In this document: in pieces, positions 14,024 to 20,308 of the stretch
Layout: each line of letters begins with the position of its first letter
Numbering within the stretch: position 1 is the stretch's first letter
DNA from: a virus
Direction: 5' to 3' (one strand)
Length of the DNA: 20,429 nucleotides
IMG/VR virus record: IMGVR_UViG_3300047323_000242
Span: 1-20,429 of that record
Translations under genes and position numbers: made by a program
Notes under the pieces: model-generated
Seen by the model: only the letters and a program-made list of their open reading frames with translations
What the model was told of the DNA's origin: nothing
The model's database searches: none

Positions 14024-14403
14024 TATTCGGCCGCCTTATCCTTTGCCGCGACGATCGAGGCCAGCGCGTTGTCGATGTGCTGGCTGAGCTTCGAGGTGTC
14101 GGCCTCGACGTTGACCTTGAGCGTCGAGACGGTCTGAACGATCGCCGGCCATTCGGCGTAGCGGCCGGCCTTCTTGTGTGCCTTGAGCTTCATCTCGTCC
14201 TCGGTGCCGTCGAGCAGGTCGACCGAGGTATACGACTTGATGTCGCCGTTCGGCATGAACACGATCAGATTGACCATGCGATCGCTCCAGACGTGGACGA
14301 TCAGCGCCGAGAACGGCAGATTGCCGTGAGACTTGAATACCGGATCCTTGTCGGGTGCCGGCGGCGTGAAGTTGACGAAGCGGTTGCGAGCGGGGGCTGT
14401 CAT
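14023..14403 (-). CDS. Small phage protein of unknown function
   Basis: The protein has 126 residues. The ATG at 14403 follows AAGGAG with 6-base spacing, one of the better ribosome sites here. Residues 1-60 form a compact beta region (RNRFVNFTPP, then FSALIVHVWSDRMVNLIVFMPNGDIKSYTSVDL), and residues 63-126 are helical (MKLKAHKKAGRYAEWPAIVQTVS, then DTSKLSQHIDNALASIV). Many phages have a small protein with this 'ALIV...V-L-V---G---S-TSV' pattern just upstream of tail or accessory genes, but its function is not known to me. No signal peptide or membrane segment is present. Confidence 0.6.
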   Translation of the reverse strand: MTAPARNRFVNFTPPAPDKDPVFKSHGNLPFSALIVHVWSDRMVNLIVFMPNGDIKSYTSVDLLDGTEDEMKLKAHKKAGRYAEWPAIVQTVSTLKVNVEADTSKLSQHIDNALASIVAAKDKAAE

Positions 14404-14413
14404 GGGGTCTCCT

Positions 14414-14614
14414 TTACTGACAAGCGTGTCCAGCGCCCTGGCCCGACAGGTCGGATGAGCGCATGAAGTCGTAGCGGCCGGCGCCGTCGCAGCGCGGGTC
14501 GCGTTTCGGGGCGGCCTCTTTGCAGCCGGACAGGACCGCGATCGTCGCCAGAAGAATGACGAAGATGACGATGGTCCGGTCGAGGACGGGGTGCGGTTTA
14601 CGGACGCGGGGCAT
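14414..14614 (-). CDS. Small lipoprotein with lipobox
   Basis: The protein has 66 residues from the ATG at 14614. A basic N-terminus (PRVRKPHP) is followed by a hydrophobic segment at about 13-28 (TIVIFVILLATIAVL) and a lipobox LSGC with the lipidated cysteine at 31. The remaining ~35 residues carry three more cysteines and charged residues. It starts inside the last codons of the ABC ATPase gene (17-base overlap). A membrane-anchored phage lipoprotein could be a superinfection-exclusion or outer-spanin-like factor, but there is no partner inner spanin nearby. Only the lipoprotein nature is supported. Confidence 0.65.
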   Translation of the reverse strand: MPRVRKPHPVLDRTIVIFVILLATIAVLSGCKEAAPKRDPRCDGAGRYDFMRSSDLSGQGAGHACQ

Positions 14615-15284
14615 TGGGAAACCGCATTTTGCAATCAGCGAGGGACTTGTCGTAATCACTCTCGATCTCGACACGCTGGCGAAAGCGCTTGGTGATCGTC
14701 AGCGACGGGCCGAGCTCGTCCTTCAGATCGGTGTGGGTGGTGGCGACGATCAGCGTCTTGCCGAGCCGGCGGGCGACCTTCTGCATGTTGAAGGCGACGC
14801 ACTTGGCGGTGACGCGGTCGAGCACGGCGCCGAACTCGTCGGCGACCCAGACGTCGGCCTGCTGCGCCATCAGCATGGCCAGCTTCAGCCGGTAGCGCTG
14901 GCCGTCGGAGAGCTCTTGCGGCTTGCGAATGTAGATCCAGGCATCCGAGATCCCGGCCTTGGCCAGCAGATCCGCGGCCTCGGTGGTGGTGTTGCCGACG
15001 ATCTCGATCACCGGCGCGTCGGGCAGCTCGAGCCTGTTCAGGTCAGCCACCGCCAGCTTTTCATTTGCCATTTGCCGGGCAAGGTCTCGGAGAATGAGGG
15101 ACTTGCCGGAGCCGGACTGGCCGGTGACGTAGACGACGTCGCCCTGGCGGACCTCGAGCTCGAGGTTGTCATAGATGACGAATTCCTTGTTCGAGAGGCC
15201 CAGGCCAAAACCCTCGGCGACCTCAAGCACGCGGGGAGTTCGTTCCACAGACGAATTAAAGCGGATGTCGATGGCATACTTCAC
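14598..15284 (-). CDS. ABC-type ATPase, COG2401 ATPase-half-like (not a transporter)
   Basis: The protein has 228 residues. It starts with GTG at 15284 after AGGAGG, with the GTGA overlapping the upstream stop. Walker A is GQSGSGKS (55-62), the ABC signature is LSDGQ (125-129), Walker B is VWVADE (145-150), the D-loop lies at 154-157 and the H-loop is H184. No membrane domain is present. The phrases around the motifs (TPRVLEVAEGFGLG, LSDGQRYRLKLAMLM, ADEFGAVLDRVTAK, NMQKVARRLGKTLIVATTHTDL) match the style of COG2401, in which this ATPase is fused to a GNAT domain. Two genes downstream lies a GNAT protein, so the pair is probably a split version. All catalytic motifs are intact. The role is unknown, and nucleic-acid-linked action is inferred from the company of ParB-like proteins and terminase. 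Confidence 0.8.
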   Translation of the reverse strand: MKYAIDIRFNSSVERTPRVLEVAEGFGLGLSNKEFVIYDNLELEVRQGDVVYVTGQSGSGKSLILRDLARQMANEKLAVADLNRLELPDAPVIEIVGNTTTEAADLLAKAGISDAWIYIRKPQELSDGQRYRLKLAMLMAQQADVWVADEFGAVLDRVTAKCVAFNMQKVARRLGKTLIVATTHTDLKDELGPSLTITKRFRQRVEIESDYDKSLADCKMRFPNAPRP

Positions 15285-15604
15285 TCCTCGTCCTCCTCAA
15301 GATTATCCATCTCGAGGTTGCCCATCGCGAGCGCCTCGATCTGCACCTGGGCCATTCGATTGGCGAGCGCGAGCACTGCGAAATCTCGGGCATCGTGGTG
15401 GCCGGGCCCGGTGATGGAGCACGTTGGGTAGCCGTTCACGACCGCGCCGACCGCGACGCCGGCGAGCGCGCCCTCCTTGGCGAGACCCAGGAAGTATTCG
15501 AGCAGCTTGACGCTGTTCTCGCAGATTTCGACCTTGGTCTCTTCGGCGCCGGGGAGCGGATCGCCCGGCTTGCGGCCGAACGCGTTGATGATCTGCGCGT
15601 TCAT
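15281..15604 (-). CDS. Small acidic protein of unknown function
   Basis: The protein has 107 residues. The ATG at 15604 overlaps the ParB-like stop (ATGA), and its own stop overlaps the start of the ABC ATPase, so it is locked in this operon. It has a mixed alpha/beta core (VEICENSVKLLEYFLGLAKEGALAGVAVGAVVNG) and a polar C-terminus ending in a run of acidic residues. The GPGHHDARD segment near 67-75 carries two histidines. I do not recognise the family. Its constant overlap with both neighbours suggests it belongs to the same functional module. Confidence 0.6.
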   Translation of the reverse strand: MNAQIINAFGRKPGDPLPGAEETKVEICENSVKLLEYFLGLAKEGALAGVAVGAVVNGYPTCSITGPGHHDARDFAVLALANRMAQVQIEALAMGNLEMDNLEEDEE

Positions 15605-16314
15605 GCCGCCAGCAGCCCGTTGTCGTTGATGTAGGCCACCAGCGCCTCGGCGCCCTTCAGGCCGGTCTCACTCTCGATGCGAGCCATGAACGAGCGCACC
15701 GTGCGCGACTGCTCGATGGTGACGCGCTTGAAGCCCAACGCATCGCCGACGGGCGCCGCGGACTGGTCGATCTCCTTGGCTTTCTCGACGTTCTCGGCCT
15801 TCTGGGTCTCGACGGCCTGGTTGATGTCCTCGACGAACATGGAGTCGTCGACGGAGCCGAAATCGGCCGTCAGCTTGCTCAGTTCCGCGTCGTCGAAGCC
15901 GAGCCCGTCGAGCTCGATGTCGGCATCCTTGAGAACCAGCAGCTCGGCCTTCAGCAGCTCGGTGTCGTAGTCGTTGGAGACCGTCTGGTTGTCGGCGATC
16001 CGCAGCGCCATCGCTTCGGCCCTGGTGAGGTCGGTGCGGACGATGACGTTGACGTGGGTCCAGCTCAGCGAGGTCGCAGCGAGCCAGCGGCCGTGACCGG
16101 TGATGATAGTGTCCGGAACCGGATTGGTCTCGCCGTCGGCCCAGACAGCGGGCTCGACCTGAATGGTGTTCGCGATGCCGTATTTCGCGATCGACTTGGC
16201 AAGCTTGTCGATCTGCGCCTGCGGATGCTTCTTGGAATTCGTCGGCGACGGCTTGAGCCGGCCGATCTCCCGGATCTCGGTCGGCAGCTTGGAGACATCA
16301 ATCATCTTGGTCAT
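15601..16314 (-). CDS. ParB/Srx-like N-terminal domain protein, second copy
   Basis: The protein has 237 residues. The ATG at 16314 follows AGGA. Residues about 15-130 are a ParB N-terminal domain: LKPSPTNSKKHPQAQIDKLAKSI, then TIITGHGRWLAA (69-80, the box that holds the nucleotide in ParB relatives) and ALRIADNQTVSND (103-115). A C-terminal domain at about 195-237 (FKRVTIEQSRTVRSFMARIESETGLKGAEALVAYI) resembles that of the first ParB-like gene at 16483-17157, so the two are diverged paralogs. There is no typical ParB HTH, so centromere binding is not evident. Proteins with this domain are common beside phage terminases and DNA methylases, often as nucleases or NTP-dependent DNA-associated factors. 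Confidence 0.82.
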   Translation of the reverse strand: MTKMIDVSKLPTEIREIGRLKPSPTNSKKHPQAQIDKLAKSIAKYGIANTIQVEPAVWADGETNPVPDTIITGHGRWLAATSLSWTHVNVIVRTDLTRAEAMALRIADNQTVSNDYDTELLKAELLVLKDADIELDGLGFDDAELSKLTADFGSVDDSMFVEDINQAVETQKAENVEKAKEIDQSAAPVGDALGFKRVTIEQSRTVRSFMARIESETGLKGAEALVAYINDNGLLAA

Positions 16315-16483
16315 TGTTCATCCTGGCGTAAATTCTCATCAGCTCGTCGGCAGTGGGGTCGCGGTCGCGGATCCTCTCATCGAAGAATTCGCCCGACCCG
16401 CAGGGCAGGCAGCGCCCGGAGACGCGGGTGCGGTTGAAGAATCGGCAATCGACGCATTCGGGAAATCGCGGCTTGACGACCAT
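16298..16483 (-). CDS. Tiny zinc-ribbon protein
   Basis: The protein has 61 residues from the ATG at 16483, overlapping the preceding ParB-like stop by one base (a GTG one codon earlier is also possible). Two CxxC pairs (C10-V-D-C13 and C25-L-P-C28) make a compact zinc ribbon. The rest is a charged helix (ADELMRIYARMNNDQDD). It lies between the two ParB-like genes and overlaps the second, so it is co-expressed and may bridge them or DNA. Its function is unknown. Confidence 0.6.
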   Translation of the reverse strand: MVVKPRFPECVDCRFFNRTRVSGRCLPCGSGEFFDERIRDRDPTADELMRIYARMNNDQDD

Positions 16484-17157
16484 CACTCGGTCGCCGCGCT
16501 GAAGAGTTGGTGGACCAGCGCGTCGCCGGCGTTGGTCAGCTCGTCGGCAGCGGTGTAGCCCTGGCGCTTCTGGACCTTGGCGAGCAGCTCGGCGACGCGC
16601 TCGGAATCGGCGATCGCGACCTTGAAGCGCATGATGGTGTGGGTCTTGGTCGCCTTCTCGGGCTTTGGATCTGCGGCCTGGTCCTTTGCGTCTTCCGTGT
16701 AACTTTCCGGAAGATCCAGCTCGTCGAGCGCTATATCGACGCTTGAGAAAATCGAGTTCAGATCGCTCTCGGTGTAGGGAAGAACCGCCTGCAATCCTTC
16801 GATGTCGCCAATTTCCTCGAGCAGCTTCGCCAATTCGATCGTGTCATCCTGACCGTAGCGGGCGTTGTCGGCGAGCGTGATCCGCTTGGCCATGTCGTCG
16901 TCGATCACCCCGACGCTGAAGACGGGGACCTCGGCCAGGCCCTCCTCCTTCGCCGAGTCCCAGCGGTGCTCGCCCCCGAGGATCTCGTAGTGGGTGTCGG
17001 TGTCCGCGTCGTAGAGCTCGCGGACGACGATCGGTTTGAACAGCCCGAACTGACGGATGCTGGCGCGCAGCTTCGCCTCGTTGTCGGGGCTGACGTGGTT
17101 CGAGTTCCAGACGTTTGGCCTCAGATCGAGGATCGAGGCCGAAAATTGCTTAGACAC
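16483..17157 (-). CDS. ParB/Srx-like N-terminal domain protein, first copy
   Basis: The protein has 224 residues. It starts with GTG at 17157, with an AGGA about 11 bases upstream. The ParB N-terminal domain spans about 10-115: LRPNVWNSNHVSPDNEAKLRASI, then FGLFKPIVVRE (38-48), YEILGGEHRWDSA (57-69) and LADNARYGQDD (95-105). The C-terminal domain at about 172-224 (HTIMRFKVAIADSERVAELLAKVQ...LTNAGDALVHQLF) matches the second copy in outline. It is the first gene of the minus-strand operon. Palindrome copy 7 and the divergent helicase gene lie just upstream. As with its paralog, no DNA-binding HTH is seen. Its role is probably in DNA handling tied to the ABC/GNAT genes downstream. Confidence 0.82.
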   Translation of the reverse strand: MSKQFSASILDLRPNVWNSNHVSPDNEAKLRASIRQFGLFKPIVVRELYDADTDTHYEILGGEHRWDSAKEEGLAEVPVFSVGVIDDDMAKRITLADNARYGQDDTIELAKLLEEIGDIEGLQAVLPYTESDLNSIFSSVDIALDELDLPESYTEDAKDQAADPKPEKATKTHTIMRFKVAIADSERVAELLAKVQKRQGYTAADELTNAGDALVHQLFSAATE

Positions 17158-17173
17158 TTGGTTGCGGTTCCTG

Positions 17174-17191
17174 TAAGTCAGAACTGACTTA
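17174..17191. promoter_or_regulatory. 18-bp palindrome, copy 7 (divergent operator)
   Basis: TAAGTCAGAACTGACTTA is a perfect copy. It sits alone in the 65-base gap between the minus-strand ParB-like operon and the plus-strand helicase, so one bound protein could control both directions. Possible hexamers with the spacing seen at copies 3 and 5 are weaker here (TACCAT as a plus-strand -10). Confidence 0.88.
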
Positions 17192-17222
17192 CCATAGTTT
17201 CTAAAGAAGGCAAGCGGATTAA

Positions 17223-18815
17223 ATGAAACCCGTTCTCACCCTGGTCGCCAACGCGACCATCGCGAAGATCGTCAACGCCGACGATGCAGTGAAGGACATC
17301 ATCGCGACCTCCCTGTCCTACCGGGTCGAGGGCTATGAGCACATGACCGCCTTCACCTCGGGCGGCTGGGACGGCCGGTCGAGCTTCTTCTCGCGCCGGA
17401 CCTGCACCTTCCCGGCCGGCTTCTTTCACATGATCTTTCACGAGCTGACGCGGAAAGGCTACCAGGTCCGCGTCGGCCGCAAGCCGTTTGCAGCCCCGCT
17501 CGGTCCGGAGAACCCGATCGTCGACACGTTCGGCAACGACGATCCGCGCTACGACTTCCAGCTCAAGGCGCTGCGCCAGATCGAAAAGCACGGCCGCGGA
17601 ATCATTCAGGTCGCGACCGGCGGCGGCAAGTCGAAGATCGCCAAGCTGATCACCGCGCGCTACCGGCGCCCGACCCTGTTCCTCACCACGCGCGGCGTGC
17701 TGATGTATCAGATGCAGAAGGCCTTCCTGAAGGATTGCGGCTTCAACACCGGGATCATCGGGGACGGCGTCTGGAGCCCGACCAAGGGCATCAATTGCGG
17801 CATGGTGCAGACCTTCGTCGCTCAGCTCAAGGAGCCGAGCCTCCAGGACGAGCGCGGCGCGCTGATCGGCGCCAACATCAAAAAGAGCCTCGGACTGACC
17901 AAGGACCAGATCGATGTGCTGGCCCAGAAGAACTTCGACAGCAAGGTCCGGGCGCGCGCGCGGCTGATCAAGCTCCTGGAGATGTTCGAGGTCGTGATCG
18001 GCGAGGAGGCGCACGAGGCCGGCGGCAATTCCTATTTCGAGATCCTGCAATACTGCAAGAACGCCACGATCCGCGTCGCCCTGACCGCGACCCCGTTCAT
18101 GCGCTCGGCCGAAGAAGACAATATGCGGCTGATGGCTGCATTCGGCCCGATTCTGATCAAGGTCTCCGAGGAGCTGCTGATCAAGCGCGGGGTCCTGGCC
18201 AAGCCCTACTTCCTCTATGCGAGCCCGCCGCCGGCGAAGCTGCTGCGCCGGACCTCGCCCTGGCAGCGCGCGCGCGAGATCGGCATCACCACCTCCCTGC
18301 CCCGCAACACCGCGATCGTGAACCTGGCCGTCAAGGCCAAGGCGCACGGTCTGCCGGTGCTGATTCTGGTCGCGGCCAAGAAGCACGGCCCGATCCTGGT
18401 CGAGATGCTGAAGGCCAAGGGCATCCGGGCGGTCCAGATCCAGGGCGAGAACGACCAGGCGGAACGCGAGCGCGCGCTGGAGGCGCTTGCCACGGGCGAG
18501 ATCGACGCGCTGATCGGAACCACCATCGTCGACGTCGGTGTCGACGTGCCCTGCATCGGCATGACCATCCTGGCCGGCGGCGGCAAGGGTGAGATCGCGC
18601 TCCGGCAGCGGATCGGCCGCGGCCTGCGCGCCAAGAAGGTCGGCCCCAACATCACCTTCATCGTCGACTTCACCGACGAGCTCAACTCCACCCTTCGCGA
18701 CCACGCGCGCACCCGCCGCGCGATCGTCGAGCAGACGCCCGGCTTCGCCGAGGGCATCGTCGCGGCCAATGACGATCTCCCGTGGCATCTGTTTTCTGCG
18801 CGAAAAGCTGCATAA
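17223..18815 (+). CDS. UvsW-like SF2 DNA helicase
   Basis: The protein has 530 residues. The ATG at 17223 follows AGAAGG. The first ~105 residues form an N-terminal domain like that of UvsW (AFTSGGWDGRSSFFSRRTCTF). Helicase motifs follow in order: Q-like YDFQLKALRQI, Walker A ATGGGKS (131-137), motif II GEEAHE (260-265), motif III ALTATPF (286-292), motif V TTIVDVGVDVP (433-443) and motif VI QRIGRGLR (462-469). UvsW/RecG-class enzymes remodel branched DNA and restart replication. Motif II has E where the first D of DEAH is usual, which may tune ATPase activity. The gene stands opposite the ParB-like operon and starts the replication/nucleotide side of the window. Confidence 0.9.
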   Translation: MKPVLTLVANATIAKIVNADDAVKDIIATSLSYRVEGYEHMTAFTSGGWDGRSSFFSRRTCTFPAGFFHMIFHELTRKGYQVRVGRKPFAAPLGPENPIVDTFGNDDPRYDFQLKALRQIEKHGRGIIQVATGGGKSKIAKLITARYRRPTLFLTTRGVLMYQMQKAFLKDCGFNTGIIGDGVWSPTKGINCGMVQTFVAQLKEPSLQDERGALIGANIKKSLGLTKDQIDVLAQKNFDSKVRARARLIKLLEMFEVVIGEEAHEAGGNSYFEILQYCKNATIRVALTATPFMRSAEEDNMRLMAAFGPILIKVSEELLIKRGVLAKPYFLYASPPPAKLLRRTSPWQRAREIGITTSLPRNTAIVNLAVKAKAHGLPVLILVAAKKHGPILVEMLKAKGIRAVQIQGENDQAERERALEALATGEIDALIGTTIVDVGVDVPCIGMTILAGGGKGEIALRQRIGRGLRAKKVGPNITFIVDFTDELNSTLRDHARTRRAIVEQTPGFAEGIVAANDDLPWHLFSARKAA

Positions 18816-18824
18816 TCCAGCTAT

Positions 18825-19016
18825 ATGTTGTGTATGAGAGAGAAAGTTGACCCAATTCGGCTGTTCGATGCCAAGGCCAGGCCCCTGTCTTCCTATGAGG
18901 CCATGGAGCGACGCATCAAGCTGCTCGAGCGCTGGAACGACCGCCTTCTTCGAATGCTGCGGCACAAGCAGCGTCTCGAGGAACCGGCAACCAAACCGGC
19001 AAGCATCCTCAACTAA
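18825..19016 (+). CDS. Small helical protein of unknown function
   Basis: The protein has 63 residues from ATG 18825. An internal ATG at 18834 (MREKVDP) is an equally possible start, and neither has a clear Shine-Dalgarno. Codon use from 18846 on is the GC-rich phage type, which supports a real gene. Residues about 24-50 (YEAMERRIKLLERWNDRLLRMLRHKQRLEE) form a probable single helix or coiled coil with basic charge. It sits 9 bases after the helicase and just before an intrinsic terminator, so it is likely the last gene of that transcript. Its function is unknown. Confidence 0.55.
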   Translation: MLCMREKVDPIRLFDAKARPLSSYEAMERRIKLLERWNDRLLRMLRHKQRLEEPATKPASILN

Positions 19017-19020
19017 GTAA

Positions 19021-19044
19021 GCCGCCTCAATAGCTTGGGGCGGC
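19021..19044 (+). terminator. Intrinsic-type hairpin ending the helicase unit
   Basis: GCCGCCTCAA (19021-19030) pairs with TTGGGGCGGC (19035-19044) through a 4-base loop, including one U-G pair. ATTTCC follows. It lies just after the small helical protein gene, so it most likely ends the helicase transcript. The T tract is short. Confidence 0.6.
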
Positions 19045-19063
19045 ATTTCCGTGTCTACTGTCA

Positions 19064-19081
19064 ACAGTCAGGGCTGACTTA
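19064..19081. promoter_or_regulatory. 18-bp palindrome, copy 8 (operator-like, at kinase start)
   Basis: ACAGTCAGGGCTGACTTA keeps inner arms AGTCAG/CTGACT. It ends 2 bases before the ATG of the kinase gene at 19084. A protein bound here would cover the start codon region, and no ordinary ribosome site is visible between. Confidence 0.75.
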
Positions 19082-19083
19082 CA

Positions 19084-19692
19084 ATGAGCGTCTACAACCT
19101 CCCCCGCTACATCGCGATCTGCGGCAACCCCAAATCCGGCAAGTCGCTGGTCCAGGAGATCCTGCTTCAGAACTACAGCATCCAGCCGGTCGACGACGGC
19201 TTCGTGCTGCGCGACACCGCGATGCGTCACTTCGGCGCCACCCACGATCAGGTCCACACCCAGGAGGGCAAGGCCTCGCCGGCCTTCTGGCCAAACGGCG
19301 ATCCGATCCTCAACGAGGAGACCGGCGCCCACATGACCTGGCGCGAGGTGCTCGGTGAGCTCGGCAAGAAGCTGGAGCTGCTGCTCGGTGAGTTCGTGAT
19401 GCCGATGACCGCCTGCGCGCGCCTGGTCGGTCCGGGGCCGTTCTCGTTCGGCTCGGTGCGCAAGACCCAGGGCCACTACTTCAAGAACCACGGCGGCGTG
19501 GTGATCGAGGTCGACAACCCGGATGCGAAGCCGACCGGCAATGACTTCGACGTCTACGATCGGTCGATCATCGACTACACGATTCCGAACGACGGCCTGG
19601 CGCGCGGCCTGGCGCCGGCTGACGCGCGCATCGACCTCGAGCGCAAGATCCACGACCTCGTTCTCGCCGTCTCGTTCGACAAGGCGGCCTGA
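19084..19692 (+). CDS. Deoxynucleoside monophosphate kinase-like P-loop protein
   Basis: The protein has 202 residues. The ATG at 19084 directly follows palindrome copy 8, with no clear Shine-Dalgarno. The P-loop is GNPKSGKS (14-21). VDDGFVLRDTAMRHFG (35-50) looks like the nucleotide-binding/lid part, and VVIEVDNPDAKPTGNDFDVYDRSIIDYTIPND (138-169) has the D-rich pattern of phage dNMP kinases such as T4 gene 1 product. It would phosphorylate dNMPs to dNDPs for replication, or prepare unusual nucleotides. The family assignment comes from the P-loop and overall layout. Confidence 0.7.
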   Translation: MSVYNLPRYIAICGNPKSGKSLVQEILLQNYSIQPVDDGFVLRDTAMRHFGATHDQVHTQEGKASPAFWPNGDPILNEETGAHMTWREVLGELGKKLELLLGEFVMPMTACARLVGPGPFSFGSVRKTQGHYFKNHGGVVIEVDNPDAKPTGNDFDVYDRSIIDYTIPNDGLARGLAPADARIDLERKIHDLVLAVSFDKAA

Positions 19693-19694
19693 TC

Positions 19695-20300
19695 ATGAAG
19701 CGGGCGCGCGAGGACCGAGCTCTTGAGGTGTGGATCGGCGGCGGGCGGCAGCTCGCCGGCTGGCTCACCACCTTCAGGAACGTCCCGATGGCCATGTCGG
19801 ACATCCTGCTCACGCGCGCGAGCGTGAATGAGGAAGATGGCATTGAGGAGACCCGCGGCTTTTCGCTGACGTCGGTGCATCAGAACTTCGACGCCAGGGA
19901 TCTTCAGAACACCCCAGGCATGGTCGAAGGCCTCATTCCGCTCTATGCCCAGACCACGCAAATCTTGAACCGCGACGCGGTTCGCTTCGTCTGGAAGGTG
20001 CTCCGGCTCAACCAGGATAGTTTCGACTGGCTGTTCGACCACCCCGACTTCGTGCCGGCCGACACCGAGAAGGACCGCGATTACCTGGCCTCTGAGGAGG
20101 GTGCGCGGGAATATATTACCGAAATGCTCGATCAGGGGTTGTCAGCTTCCTGTCATTTTGGGTCAGTTTCGACTTATGGAAAAACCGATCGTTCTACGTC
20201 TGCGGCCACTTCATCCGGTTCTGCAAATGATTACTGCATGACCTTGGAAAAGCTGCAAAAAAAGCATAGCAGCCGCGCAACAGGCGATGGCCGGCGCTAA
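19695..20300 (+). CDS. Unrecognised phage protein with foreign-looking C-terminus
   Basis: The frame has 201 residues from ATG 19695, two bases after the kinase stop, with only a poor ribosome site. Residues 1-145 use GC-rich codons and look like a real helical protein (NRDAVRFVWKVLRLNQDSFDWLFDHPDF, then EEGAREYITEMLDQG). From about base 20134 on, the codons become AT-rich and the sequence becomes low in structure (SASCHFGSVSTYGKTD, then TSAATSSGSAND). This suggests the native gene continued elsewhere or ended near here and is now fused to unrelated DNA. No family was recognised. Confidence 0.45.
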   Translation: MKRAREDRALEVWIGGGRQLAGWLTTFRNVPMAMSDILLTRASVNEEDGIEETRGFSLTSVHQNFDARDLQNTPGMVEGLIPLYAQTTQILNRDAVRFVWKVLRLNQDSFDWLFDHPDFVPADTEKDRDYLASEEGAREYITEMLDQGLSASCHFGSVSTYGKTDRSTSAATSSGSANDYCMTLEKLQKKHSSRATGDGRR

Positions 20301-20308
20301 GTCAGCGC
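20294..20308. repeat. Short hairpin carrying a half palindrome
   Basis: GCGCT-AAGTC-AGCGC forms a 5-bp stem spanning the stop codon of the preceding frame. It contains TAAGTCAG, the left half of the 18-bp operator, but the right half is not conserved. It could be coincidental or a decayed copy. Confidence 0.35.

Noticed and set aside
17178-19064. A minus-strand open frame of 628 codons
   Set aside because: It is antisense to the helicase, whose motifs are complete. It shows no recognisable domain and has biased composition.
945-19081. The palindromes as a CRISPR-like or transposon-end repeat
   Set aside because: They are single, dispersed by kilobases, always intergenic, have no spacer pattern, and do not flank mobile genes.
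20137-20175. Assigning the right end to a named IS family
   Set aside because: The repeated TGTCA-like words are suggestive, but no transposase, target duplication or second end is in the window.
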